Part shown: positions 34,967-48,997 of the stretch, piece after piece
Layout: every line of letters starts with the position of its first letter
Position numbering within the stretch: position 1 is the stretch's first letter
From: Rusavskia elegans
Taxonomy: Eukaryota; Ascomycota; Lecanoromycetes; Teloschistales; Teloschistaceae
Assembly (NCBI GenBank): GCA_011316305.1
Contig: SAUG01000127.1
Coordinates: 62,001-126,000 of the forward strand
Reading direction: 5' to 3'
Length of the DNA stretch: 64,000 nt
Program-made: the position numbers and the translations under genes
Notes under the pieces: model-generated
What the model saw: the letters and a program-made list of their open reading frames with translations, nothing else
What the model was told of the DNA's origin: nothing
Database searches by the model: none

Positions 34967-37900
34967 CTTTAAATATTTTTAGGATATCTATCGCAGGTTA
35001 ACGTAATACTTCTACCCTAAATAATTCTAACTCTATAGTAAAGAAGTTTAAATCTAAAAGAAAGGAAATCTAAATAGAAAATAATAGTAGTAATAAAGAA
35101 GTTAGTATTTCTACTACTAATTACCGGTTATATAGTATTAAGATAAATAAATCTAATAAGTACTATAGAGATTATAATAAACTAGAAGACTGGCTCGCGT
35201 AATTAAAAATATACTTCGTATTCTATCTAATATCTAAAGAAAAGAAAACCTTTTTCGCTATATTCTATTTTCGGGGACAAGCCTAATACTAAATAAAACC
35301 TATCCTTTACTAATATATAGATAATAATAAAGATAGTAATAATATCTTTATAAAGTTTATAAAATTTAAAAAAGCTATTTATAATATCTTCGGAATTTTA
35401 AATAAAATACTAACTACTAAACGCTTTATTTAATACCTTTAATAGAAGATTGCCGTATTAGAATATACCGTAAAATTCTAAGAATAGGTACTATTAATAG
35501 AATAGAATAATAATATCCTATATATAATATACTAAAAAAGACCTAAAAAATAAATAAAGGATAAACTAATACGCGATAGTCGAATATATAAAACCTTAGA
35601 TAATCTAATTAAAATATCTATTAACTTCGATAATAAACTATATAAAAGAGATATAGAAAAATACTATAATAGTAAACCGCGAAATAACGCTAGATATTAT
35701 ACGGGTAAACTATATAGAAGGTAACTACTAAGTAAAAGGACCGGAGATAGCTACTATAGACCTATATTAATAGAACTAGACTCGATATAATAGCGACGTA
35801 AAAGGAAAAACCCTAGAAATAATAAAAGAAATAAAAATCCTAAAATATACTATAATTATAGTAAACTAAACTATTTTACGAAAGAATATTAATTAAATAA
35901 AGTATAGTAACGATAGTTTAATACTACGCTAAAAAAAGAACCTAAAAATTAGTAAAAAATAATTTTAAAAGACGAAAACCAAATCTCTAAATTCTAAAAA
36001 ACTAGTTTAAATAAAAAATTTATATTTATAGAAAACGATAAAATACTATAAAAAGCTATAAATAATAACGCTTCGCTATAAATATTAATTAAATCTAGTC
36101 TAGTATAGAAAAAGTTCTTCGGGAATTTTAAAAAAGAATATACTTTTAAGTAGGTATCTATTTTAAAAGGAATATAATTTACTATTATAAAAAGATTTAA
36201 AAAAATCTATAAAAGATTTAAAGCCGTTTATAAAATAAATATTAATAATAAGTACCTATAGAATAACTAGTAGAATTAAGAAATAAATAATATTATTAAT
36301 ATATTAGAAAAAGAACTAGAAAGTAATATCTCTAAAAATAAAATTATTTCTAAACCGATAATATAAAAAATAAATATAAAAATAGGAAATTAATATATAC
36401 TATTTAGCTAGACTATATACTATAATAACGATTATATAACCTATAAGTTAGAAAAATAAGAAGCTAGATAGTATCCGTTAAAACTATACCGATAAACTCC
36501 GGTAATATCTATTAAAATCGAAAGTTATAATATTTATAAATATTCTAAATATATTATATATAATAGATATAAATACTAAAAAGAATAGTAAAAAAGAAAA
36601 AATAGAATCTTTAATTAGAATCTCTATAGATATATTTTATAAGTAAACTATAAAAATAAAAAATATAAAAATATTAAAAATAACTCGGAAAAAAATAGAA
36701 TTTTATAATAATAGATATACTATAAATATATAACTTTATAGCTCGGAAAAAATAACTAAATTTAGCTAGCTATATATATATACTCGAGATTAAAATAATT
36801 ATTAATACTAATAATAGATTATAAAAGGTTAAAGTATTTATTAATTTAGGCGTAACCGGAAATTTTATATTAGAAAACTTAGCTAAAAGGAAAAGGTTTT
36901 TTTAAATTAAAAAAAAAATCTATATAACTTAATAGTTATTAATAGAAATAAAATACTAGAAAGAAATAAAAAGGTTATAGAAAAAACGATACTATTTTAA
37001 ATAATAATTAACTAGTATTAAAAGGAACTTTAGTTTAATATTATTCGGATAGCCAGCTATAATATTATATTTAGAATACTTTAATTAAAGGATTATAATC
37101 TAGTAATTAACTAGAAAAAAAGAGTATTTAGCTTTAAACGATACTCCTATATAGAGAATATCTAGCCTATACCGAAATAGTATTTTTAGGTAAATAAAAA
37201 ATAGAATATAAAGTACAAATTTATAACTTTAAAAAAAATAACTAAAAACTATTTAGATCCGATTTATTAGATATTAGTAGAAGTTAGCTAGATTAATAAA
37301 ATAGAGACGGAAAAGAAAATTACGAATCTTTTAAAAACTCTAAACTATCTAATAAAAAGTTAAAAGAAAATCTATTAGAAAGAATTCTAAATAAATATAA
37401 AAACTAGATAAACTTATTTTAAAAAGAAGTAACTATTAAAGTACTATCTAAATATTAAATATAAAATTATAAAATAAAAGTTAAATTAAATAAATAACCT
37501 ATATTTAGACCTATCTATCTATTATTTATAATAGAGTTTAAAATACTCTATAATTATCTAGATAAAAATATAAAAAAGAAATTTATTAGAAAATTTTAAT
37601 TACTAGTAGGATACCCGATCCTTTTTATATTTAAAAAGGACGGAATACTCCGCTTATATATTAATAACTAAAAACTAAATAATATTATAATTAAAAATCG
37701 ATATCTACTATTAAATATTAATAAATTCTAAAATAGACTTTCTAGAATAAAATACTTTATTAAACTCGATTTTCGAAAAATATATAATCTTATATAAATA
37801 AAAGCCGGAAAAAAATAAAAAATAGTTTTCCGAATATAGTATAGTTATTATAAATATATAGTAATACTATTTAGACTTATAAACACCCCGGTAATATATT

Positions 37901-40680
37901 AAAATATAATTAATAATATATTTAGAAAATATCTAAATATATTTATTATTACCTATTTCGATAATATTCTAGTTTTTTCTAAAATATTCGAAGAATATAT
38001 TTAATATATTAATAAAGTTCTCGAATATCTAGAAAGGAAAGACTTATATTTTAAACTAGAAAAATATAAATTCTATAAAAAAAAAAGTCGACTTTCTAGA
38101 ATTTATTATAGGACGAAATAGATTACGTATTAACTTTAATAAACTAAAAGCTATTATAGAATAGAAGATTCTAATAAATATTAAAAAAGTCTAAAACTTT
38201 TTTAAATTTATAAACTATAATTAAATATTTATAAAAAACTATTTTAAAAGAGTTTTTACTTTTATAGCTTTAATAAAAGATATTACTAAATAGTAATAGG
38301 GAAAAAGAAAATAGTAAATATTCGAAAATCTTAAAAAAGAATATATAAAGGATCTAGTATTTAAAATATTCGATTTAACTAAACTATTATAAATAGAAAT
38401 AGATTTATTAGATCTAGCTATAGATATATACCTTTTATAATAATACGATAGTAAATAGTACCTAGTAGTATATATATCTAGAAAATTATCGCTAGTAAAA
38501 TTAAATTATAATATCTATAATAAAGAACTACTAGCTATAGTAATAGTACTAGAATAATAGAAAATATACGCCGAAAGATTACTAGAATTAATAATCTTTA
38601 TAGACTATAAGAATCTTCTATACTTTATAATAATAAAATAATTTAATAAAAAATAAATACGATAGTCTAAACTCTTCGGTTAATATAAATTTAAGATATA
38701 CTATATTTAGATAAAGAAAATAGAAAAATAAATATTTTAAATCAAAGAAGTAATTATATAAAAATAAAAGAGGTTTTTAATAATAGTATCCTTAAAATTA
38801 ATAAGAATAGATTACTATTAGTAAACTAGTATAAATTTAATATAATACTATATATATTTAGAAATAACTAGAAATAGTTTTCTATTAAAAAAGGAAAACT
38901 ATAAATATTAAATAATAAAATCGACGAATATATTAAAGAATACTATAATAGAATACTATAAAGGTATCTAGGCGTAATAAAGATAATATAACTTTTATAA
39001 TAATATTACTAGTTTCCTAATATAAAGTAATATATTAAAATATATATTAAAAGATATATTAATTATTAATAAAATAAGTATAGTATATATACTTATTATA
39101 GAGAGATTTAGTATTAGGATCTACCGGATTTATTATAGAAGGAAGTTATATTAGACTTTATTATTAAACTCCTAAAATTAAAAAACCCGATAATAAATAA
39201 AGAATATAATTCTATATTTAATATAGTAGATAGATTTATAAAGTATATCTATATAATTCTAACTAGAAAAGATTTTATAGTAGAATAATTTAGATTTATT
39301 ATTTTAGATCGATTATTTCGATACTATAGATTACTAGAAGTATTTATAAATAATAGAAATAAACTCTTTACTTCGAACTATTAGAAAATCTTTATCTTTC
39401 TATTTAGTATTAAACTAAAGATATTAATAGCTTTTTATTAAATAATAGATAGATAAATAGAATATACTAACTAGATATTTAAATAGTATTTAAAGTATTA
39501 TATTAATAATACCTAGAATAATTAGGTTTCGCTTTTACTAATAATATAACTAGCGTTTAATATAAAAGAATTAAATATAATAAAAAAAATACCGTTCTAT
39601 ACCGATAATAGAAAAAATCTAAATTTATTTAAATAACTACTATTTTATAAATTAGCGGAATTAGTAATTTAAAAAATCGATATTTAGAAAAGAATCTATA
39701 GAAATATCCTAAAAATATAGAAATAATCGGGTAACTACTAGAATAAAAAATAAAAAATAGTACTTTAGCTAAAGAAAAGAGATAAAGTATACTTTTTTAT
39801 AAAAAATCTAAAAATAAAGACTTTAAATAAAAAATTTAACTATATTAAAGTCGGACTATTTTTAATTAAATAGATTAAAAGATTTTAGAATTCTAAATTT
39901 AATTTACCTAGAAATACTAAAGTATACCCGGTATTCTATATATTTCTTTTAGAATTAGCCGATCCCGGAATACCGTTATAATAGACGTTTAATTTCGAAA
40001 TATAAGAGGAAAATACCTTTATAGTCGAAAAGATCCTATAATAGAAAGGTTAGAGCTATTTAATTAAATAGAAAGGTTATTTTACTTTAGAAAATATTTA
40101 GAAATCTAAAAAATACTTAATAAACTACTAGAAAACTCTATAATAGTTCTACTAAAAGGAGCTAAAGAAATTATCGACTAGCTAAAATTACTAGAAAATA
40201 TAATCTATTCGGAAGCTACGTTAATAAAAAGATTAAAATCTATAAAAAAAAATAGATCCGCGGTATTTTTATATTCTAATATTTTAAGATTTTATAGCTC
40301 GCTATTAATTATAATACGCTACTTCTCTTTAATATAATCTAATTAATAAAGTAAATACTATTACTTTATATATATTTTATATAACTCTTTTTTTAATCTT
40401 TTATATTTATTTTCTAAATAATACCAGTATATAGTATCTAACGGAATAAAGTTATAAAAATAGGTTTATATAATATATTCAATATATTTCTCGGAACTAT
40501 TACTAATATAATATAGCTTTTCTAACTAAAAATAATTCTAATAAAAATATATAGCTAATATACTAATATCTAATAATACGACTTTATTATAACGTTTTTT
40601 AGTTAATAGTTTCTTTTATTTATTTATAAAAGGAAGGAATAAAGGATTTTTAGAATAAAAATTCTAAAAAGGAGACCTAG
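34967..40680 (+). pseudogene. Gypsy copy 1 gag-pol relic
   Basis: Motifs in the expected order on the plus strand: CCHC zinc knuckle decayed to YYNYSKLNYFTKEY (35,848-35,889), aspartic protease (NLGVTGNFIL, near 36,840-36,870, from a DSGAT-type site), reverse transcriptase (FKKDGILRLYIN near 37,630-37,680 and YFDNILVFS near 37,950-37,980), and integrase (EYNSIFNIVDRFIKYIYII near 39,201-39,260). The order PR-RT-RH-IN is that of Ty3/gypsy. Stop codons and missense changes are of the TG-to-TA and CA-to-TA type. Confidence 0.85.
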
Positions 40681-41150
40681 TATTATAAATACGCGCGGTA
40701 TAACTTTAAGAATATAGTAGTATTTAGTATAGTACCGGAACTCCTTATTACGCCTAGATAGATAAAAAGAACTTAATATTATTATCTTAGTTATTTTAGC
40801 GAGTAAAGTATCTAAAGAAGGTATTTCAGTTATTTTAGTAAATAAGGTACCTAAAGAAAATATCTTAGTTATCTTAATAAATAAAGTATTTAAAAAAAGA
40901 TATTTTAGTTATTTTAGTAAATAAAGTATCTAAAGAAAGGAGGATTTTATTATCTATATAAATCCCGAACTCGACGCCTTTATAGCTTATATTTAATTTA
41001 TTAGTTATCGCTATATACTATTCTAGTAATTAAACTAATTTATTTTTATATTAATTTAAAGTAATTACCCGTTATACCTCCGTTTATAGATATACTAATA
41101 AGTCTAACCAACCCTTGGAAATACCAGGACCTTTAGGTAGCTCTATAATA
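40681..41150 (+). repeat. Gypsy copy 1 3' LTR (470 bp)
   Basis: Starts TATTATAAATACGCGCGG (TG changed to TA). It ends CTCTATAATA and is followed by the TAATT duplication. Confidence 0.9.
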
Positions 41151-41570
41151 TAATTCTATAATAGATATAAAAAAAAACGGAGAATTATTACTAATATAGT
41201 CGACTATATTTATAAAAATACTTTTATAGTAAATTTAGTATTTCTTAGATTCGTTAAATTTTATCTATAGAACCTGCTATAAATATTATTATCTAGAATT
41301 TTATCTATCGATTCCGCTAAAATTATAGAAATAGAGCGATAATATAAAAAGCTATCTATAGATTCTATACGAAATTAAAATATTAAAATATAGTTCGATA
41401 AATATTCGTAGATATATTTTTAGGCTAAGTATATTAGAATTTTAAAAGTTAAAAATACTAAAAAAATATTACAGAATTTTATTTTTATTATTTATAATCT
41501 AGTTCCTTTATTTTTATAAAACTACGAATTTAGATTAGATTCTATTATATATTACGAAAAATAGAATTAT

Positions 41571-41784
41571 ATAGAATTTCAAACTGATTTCCTATAACTA
41601 TAGAAAAGTGAAGTATTTATATATACAGATATTTCCACGCTAGATCTATACCCGTTTCTATACCCGCTTTTATAATTAGCGACCGGATTAGTTAATATCC
41701 GAATTCGTATATAATTATATAATCTAGATATATATTCTATAACTCTTTAAACCGTTTATATAGTTTAGAATTTTAACTACTATA
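41571..41784 (-). repeat. Second gypsy family, left (3') LTR, 214 bp
   Basis: Aligns end to end with 48,779-48,992. Differences are C/T and G/A transitions, e.g. CTACTATA here against CTACTACA in the right copy. Confidence 0.88.
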
Positions 41785-44700
41785 TTCTTCCTTTCCTAAA
41801 TAAAATATAGAGGGAAGTAAATATTTTCTAAAGCTAAAATAGTAATAGAAATAAGACTATAACTAGTAATAACGAGTAAAATAAAGCGAGGAGTAAAAGT
41901 TTACCTTCGTATTATTTATATAGAAGTAAATAAATATATTAGTAGAAGCTCGCTATCGTCTACTATAACCTCGAACTTTTTAACTTTCGAAGCTCTTCCT
42001 TTTAATAATATTATCGATTATCTATTCTAATAATAGTAATAATAACTATTATAGTATACTATATCTAATCCGGCGGCAGTTAGAATTATTATAAGATTAT
42101 TATAGGATAATAGATAGCGAGCTAATAAAGTAGTAATTATTACTCGTAGAAGTAATTACTATCTTTATATAATAATAAATACTATAAATTAGGCTATTTA
42201 ATAGAAGTATCGCTTATATTAATAGTTCTGTTAATTTATTTCGGGAAGCGTTACCCTTCCTAATAATTTCCGACGCTAAAATATCGAAATTCGTATAGAA
42301 TACTTCGGTAAGCTTAGCCGATTTATCTAGATTATATATCTATAAGAGTTTAATACTATTTTTATATAAATAAATCGTTTCTTAGATATATATAACCTAC
42401 TTTCCTTCGAACGACTAATTTTATTCTAGCTATATAAAATTTAAGCAAGTAAACTTTATAGCTTTTATACTAGCAATATTACTCGTCTCTTTAAATACTA
42501 CGTAAATATACGATCGGAATTCGGAGGTATATATAGTAACTACCTATAGAAGTACCGCTAAAATAAATATCTATATTTATTTTTATATAGATTATAATCT
42601 ATAGTTAGTATAGAATTTTCGTTACAGATATAAATCTCGTAATCTTCTAGAAAATAAGCAGGTATAAAAGCTAGAAGCCGTATAGGCGATAATTCTATAC
42701 CGCTTTTTTCTACTCCGTTACAGCTACGTCGATAATTATCGAAGTAAATTATAGACTATAATATTTTTCCGCCCGATTCTCTACGAGGTAATAGAGACTT
42801 TAGTCCTCTAGCTTTACCTTCCTAGTCTACTATTAATAACTCTAATAGACCTAGATATAAAAATAAATTTTTTATAACCTAAACCGAGATCTTATTAGTA
42901 AATATAGTTAAAAGAGAAGGGGCTAGTAATTATCTATTAGTTAGATCTCTATCGTATATATTAAAGGCTACGAACTCGCTTAGCTATATATCTTTATCGG
43001 ATACCGATCGTATATAATTAGATTTTTAGCTCGGTCCCGTATCTTTTTAGGGATTATTTCCTCTTTCTTTAGCGTCTTCGGGCCTAGAGAGTATACTACC
43101 TTTACCGGCTATTCCTATTAACGCCTATATAGCTCGCCGTAAGGCCTGCTATATATATACCTTTAAGGTATAGTATATAGCGGCTTAATATTAAATAGAC
43201 CGGTTCTAGAATAAAAGGGAACGCGAACGTATAGACTTCGATTTTACTAATAAAAATCGTTCTAGTTTTTAATAGGAGCCTCGGCCCTGTCGAAGGCGGT
43301 AGATATACTAAAACTAAAAAATAGTAGATAGTTTAGACTTCGGCGTAGCTATATTTAAGGTACGATAATTATATTATAAAGGATAGCCCTATTATATTTC
43401 CGCTTTATACTAGAGTATAGGAGGATTTAACTCGCTAAACTTTCGATTTAAATTCTTCTAATTAAGGAATTTATATCGTATTTATTCTAGGATAAAAAAC
43501 CGTATCTAAAGTTATTATTAAATTTTTATTAAATATAATTCCGTAAGCTAGTAAAAAGCTCCGCTTTAGTATTATTTTAGGATTATTTATATCTTTATTT
43601 ATTCCTTATTCTATAGGAAATTAACGAGAATAACTTTTTTTTAAAATAAATAAAAGATAAAGATATTATATCTAATTCAAAATTAAAGTATATTTTAACG
43701 TATATAAATATATAAAATAATAAATAAAAGTAAAAATCTAATTAATTTCTTCCCTTTCTAGAGGTTTATACCTTATCGTCGTCTTTTTTATAGAGATTAT
43801 TTTTAGGTATAGGCCTAAATTTAGGTAAATAATTATTATCTAGGTTTTCCGCTAGCTTTAGCTTGCGAGGTTTTTCTCGTTTACGCTTTTTATTTAGCGA
43901 AAGCTGCTTTATAGTAACTTTCTTTAGTTTTCTATATCTATAGGGTATTTTCTATCTAATAGTAATATTTCCTTCTATAAAATATTTTTTTATACGATTT
44001 CTACTAATTAGGTATTTATTAGTAGATTTACTAGAAGGTTTTAGAATATAAATATTTAAAATCTCGGTTTAAATAATCTTATATAGACTATACTAGTTAA
44101 CTTTAAACCTTTAAAATTATTTAGTCTTAATTAAAACTATATCCCCTTTAATAAAGATATTACCTTTTATTTTCGTATTCTATATTTTTTCGTTTATCTT
44201 TACTAATACTATTATATCCTTAAATACTTTAGCTTAATTATATAAAAGGAACGGCGTAGAATCGATTCTTTTATTATATTTTTCCGGAAAAGGGCTAGAA
44301 GTATTAGTCGGTAGTATCGGGTTAATACTATAAAATAAATAAAAGGGTAAATATATAGTAGTTATATATATACGAATACGCGTAGTAAATAGAGCCTAGT
44401 TTAAATAAAGATTCTAAATCTTTCTCGGCTACCCGATATAGTACTTAGTAAGTATTTTTCTAAAAACTCTATTAAACCTTTTAATAGCGCTATTCGTTCG
44501 TAGGTAATAAGATATCGTACCTCGATACTTAACTTTTAGCAGGCGGTATACCTCGTCTATAGCTAGAGCTTAAAGGTTTATACCTCGATTAGTAATAATT
44601 TCCTTCGGAAAGCCGTAATTACGGTAGATCTAATAGATAATAAATTCGGCTAGTACCTCTACTAATATATTTAGAAGCGACTAAACTATAGATAATCTAA

Positions 44701-47700
44701 TAGCGTAGTTAATTATAGTTATAATCTATTTATTACCCTGGTTAGTTTCTAGTAAAGGATCGATAAAATCGAATCCCTAGCGCTTAAAAGGATTTAACCT
44801 ATCTTTCTAGGTACTAGAGAGATATATTATATCCCGTTTAATATCGCGAGAGATAGTAGTAAGCTGATATTCGGAATAGTACTTAATATAATACTTAATA
44901 TCTTTTTTTATCTCGGGCTACTACTATTTTATACGAATAATATCTATTATTATTTCGTACGAATAGTAATTATATTATTTATAGATATAGTCTAGGAAGT
45001 TCGTATAAGTCTATACTAGAATATAAAGTATCTAACTATTCTATAGTAAATCCCGGTACTATATTATATTATCTTTAACTCGGAGATAGTATTTATATTT
45101 TTCTAAAATAGCTTTTATTTTCGGATTATTAGGCAGGGTTCCGGATTCTATATAAACTCTAATAACGTCGTTAAATAAAATCGTATAATTATCGACTTTA
45201 CTAGTAAGTAGCTAGAAGTTTTTTCTTCGGTTTAAAATATCTACTACTGTTATTTTACTACCCGGTTTATATTTAATATCGAGTTTATACTTTCTAAACT
45301 CCGCGAGCTAGCGAGTAAACCTTCTAGAAGATTTAGTAGTAGTCTTAAAATATTATAAACCTATATAATCCGTTCTAATAGTTATAGTTATTTTATTTTT
45401 AATATAGTAATACTATTACCGTAGAGACTTTTTAATAGTAAAAAGCCCCTATTTATAGATAGCGTAGTTATACTCTATAGATATAAATACTTTACTTTCG
45501 AAAATAATAGGCTACTTAATACTATCGGTATTAATCTAATAGAGAACAGCGCTTTATCTAAAATCGGAAGTATCCGTCTCGATAATAAAAGGTAGAGTTA
45601 TATTAGACTAAATAAGTATTTTATCGTTTATTATAATATTCTTAATTAGTTCGTACGTATTTCGAGTTAAGAAATTTATTTAAATTAATTTATATTTTTT
45701 ACTTTCCGAGCCCTAGATTAACTTATAGAGAGGTCTATATATTAGGGCGAAATCTTCTATAAATCTCCGGTAATAGATATATAATTTTAAAAATAACCGT
45801 ATATTATATACCGTTTATAGTAGCGGCTAGTCTCTAATAGCTTTTATTTTCGCTATATCTATACGGACTTCTCTATTACCGATAATATATCTATAGAATT
45901 TAATATACTTTTAAAAAAATAGGTATTTTAAAGGTTTCGCGAATAGTTAATTCTTTTTAAATACCTCTATAATAACTTTAGTATACTATATATACTCCTC
46001 CTTATTCTTCGAGTAGATTAAAATATTATCGAGGTAAATAACTATAAAATTATCGAGAAACGGTCTAAATATATTATTTATTATAGTTTAAAACGTTATA
46101 AATACGTTCGTTAATCTAAATAGTATAACCAAGAACTTATATTTACTAGCTTTAGTATTAAAAGCCGTTTTTATACGATTATTATTAATAATATTAATCT
46201 GCTAGTAACCGCTTATTAAATTAATTTTACTAAAGTACTTCGCTATCCCGATAGTATCTAGATAATTATAAATTTTAGGTAATAGATATCTATTCTTTAT
46301 AGTTATACTATTAAGGCCCCGGTAGTCGATATATATATACTAGCTACCGTCCTTTTTTTTAGTAAAAAGAACAGGCGCGCCCTAAAAAAATTAATTTAGT
46401 CGAATTAATTTTTATTCGGTAAAATACTTAATTTAATACTTTTACTTTTTATTTTGCTTAGGAGATAAGCTATAATAAACTCGATTAATAGGTCGAGTAT
46501 CGCCGATTTTAATCGTATAATCTAATAGCCTTTCCGGTAGTAGTTTTATTAAAAGATTATTTTAGAAATAATCCAGAAGTTTCGGACTAAAAACTCTATC
46601 TAGTCTCGTATAGCCTATTATTTTTTAAACCGGATTAAATTATTCCGGAAAGTTAGGTTCGTTTTATATAATATATAGGCAGGCCTATACGCCCTTCCTA
46701 ATAAATTATTTAAACCTTTTAAAATTAATTTCGGAAAATTCGGTCGGGGTATTTTTAAAAAGTTATAAGTAATATATATTCGAGGTACTATATAACCGAT
46801 ATATAACTCTATCCTTTTAGATTCGTACTTCTAGGGTATTATAGTTAGGTACTAAATTATACTGCTTCTAGAAATCTTTCCCGATAATTAGATTATAGTC
46901 TATATCTAGTACTATATAAAAAGTAGTAGTAAAAAAGGCTTTATAAAACTATAAAAGCTCTATCGTTCCTAAAATCTCTATAGTCTTACCGCCTTCGAGC
47001 CGTATTCTACCTGTTAACTACTAAAACTTTAATTCTAGTAGATTAATAATACGCCTAGCGATAAAATAGTTAGTAGTACCTAAATTAGCGAAGACTTCGA
47101 GGCGATTCCTATTAATTTCTAGGTTAAACTATATCTATCTATTAAATCCTGGTATTCGACCTATATATAAAAGTCGCTTTCTATTCTATATATCTTTAAG
47201 CGACGATATTATATTATAGAAGGTAGTTAAAGTCTTTTCCGGCGTCCTTTTAGAGGTTATCTCTAATTCCTCGATCTATACCTTAACTAGGCTAAGCTAT
47301 TCTTCTACTATTAAAGGCTTTATATCGGTACTATATATATACCCGGATATATATAATACTAGGTATTTCCCGATAACCTATTATTAGTAGTTACCGATAG
47401 ACCTTTTCTTTCGGAAAAGGTCCAGTTTTTAGAAATATATCCCGAAATATAAGTACTCCGGTAATCTTTTTTATAATAGCCAGGCTTTCTATAATTATAG
47501 TACTTATTAGGGCTATTAGATCCCCTTCGTCTACCTTTTTCTCCTCGACTACCTCGGCTATAGCCGCGGCCGCTTCGACTACCTCGACTACTAGTATTTA
47601 TAGAGTTAATCTCGGCGGTACTAGATTATTCGATTATTAAAAAAGCTATAGTACTCCGGTTATTATAGCGTTTAGTAGTAACCTTTTTAAATATTATTAT

Positions 47701-48778
47701 AGTATTTATAATATTTATAAAATTTACTAGTTATCTACTTTATTATTATAAAGCGAGATATCTATTAGTAGCTATCTAGATATTAGATTTTAGATAATCG
47801 ATAATATACCTTAAAGTAGTATATTTACTAATTTTACTTTTAATATCTACGTACGATTTAATAAAAGTAGAATAATAATCTTTAATATCGCTAAGTTTCT
47901 TATTCTAGGCTAATCTATACTAAATAGCTAAAGCGTTTTCTATAAAGTTCGGCTTATTCTATTATTCTAGAAAGGCTTTTTTAAAATATTTCTAGGAGCT
48001 TTTATCTAGATTAGAGATCTATTTAATATACTACGGTTTAGTATCGTTAATATAATATTAACTACTATAGAAAACGGGGTCTACAATAGTTATACTATAA
48101 AATAAATAGTAGTATTTATAGCGGCGGAATTAGGTATAGGCGATATAGTAATTATATTTATAATCTTTAAAGTTAGAAGGCTTTTTATTATAGGCGTCCT
48201 ATATTATATAGGCTATAAAGATATTAGATATATTAGGAGGAACGGACCTATATAATAGCGGATTAAATTTTCTACTAGGAGATCCTAGTAGCCCTAGATT
48301 AAAGTTACTATAATAGGAACGATAATAATCGAAGCCGGTATAGCTACTTCTATAGTTCGTATAAAGACGATTAAAGGGTCGGTTATATCTACTACTAGGC
48401 CTATCTTCGTTATCGCCGTCGTAAGAATCGTTATCTGCGGGAGTACCTAGGGTACCCCCGAGACTAACGCCTTTTCTAGGAAGATCGTTCTCTATAGTAG
48501 GAACGGAAGCGAATTAGGCTGTAAATAAATTATTTAAAGGGGTTCTATAACGGGACTTCTAGTTTATATAAACTTTAGATAAAGCCGTATTCTTATTATA
48601 TACCGTTATTTACTCTATACTAGTATCGAGTTAAAAGTAAAAGGAGTATTTTAGTTAGGAACTTATATTCAAGCTTAGAGAATCTTATTTATAAAAGTAG
48701 ATAAAACCGATTTAAAGAAATTTTAATAATAGAATAAAGGTTAGATTATTTATAGCCTAAAAAGTTATTACTACTAAT
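41785..48778 (-). pseudogene. Second gypsy family gag-pol relic
   Basis: On the minus strand: zinc knuckle decayed to YYNYRKPGYYKKDY (47,505-47,464), reverse transcriptase (APVLFTKKKDGS then YIDYRGLN, about 46,390-46,310) and integrase core (YGFPKEIITNRGINL, about 44,620-44,570, where the family has TDRG). Right-to-left order gag-RT-IN confirms orientation. All frames are broken by RIP. Confidence 0.82.
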
Positions 48779-48992
48779 ATAGAATTCTAAGCTAATTTCC
48801 TATAATTATAGAAAAGTAAAGTATTTATATATATAGATATTTCTACGCTAGGTCTATATCTATTCCTATACCTATTTTTACGATTAACGACCAGATTAGT
48901 TAGTATCTAAATTCGTATATAACTATATAATCCAGATATATATTCTATAACCCTTTAAACCGTTCGTATGGTTCAGAACCCTGACTACTACA
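48779..48992 (-). repeat. Second gypsy family, right (5') LTR, 214 bp
   Basis: Less mutated than its partner at its right end (GGTTCAGAACCCTGACTACTACA is still legible). Followed by the ATTAT duplication. Confidence 0.88.
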
Positions 48993-48997
48993 ATTAT

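Larger units (their letters stand above)
34497..41150 (+). mobile_element. Ty3/gypsy LTR retrotransposon, copy 1, nested in the copia element
   Basis: Perfect TAATT target duplication (34,492-34,496 and 41,151-41,155) and LTRs of exactly equal length (470 bp). It is 6,654 bp long, in plus orientation, and inserted near the 5' end of the copia internal region. A second copy of the same family lies at 54,414-60,864. Completely RIP-mutated with no open frames. Confidence 0.92.
41571..48992 (-). mobile_element. Ty3/gypsy LTR retrotransposon of a second family, minus strand, nested in the copia element
   Basis: Perfect ATTAT duplication (41,566-41,570 and 48,993-48,997) and equal 214-bp LTRs. It is 7,422 bp long and lies 420 bp right of gypsy copy 1 in the host element. 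Coding runs right to left. About 2 kb between integrase and the left LTR (41.8-43.8 kb) is unexplained by gag-pol and may hold a chromodomain plus an extra frame. Confidence 0.9.
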
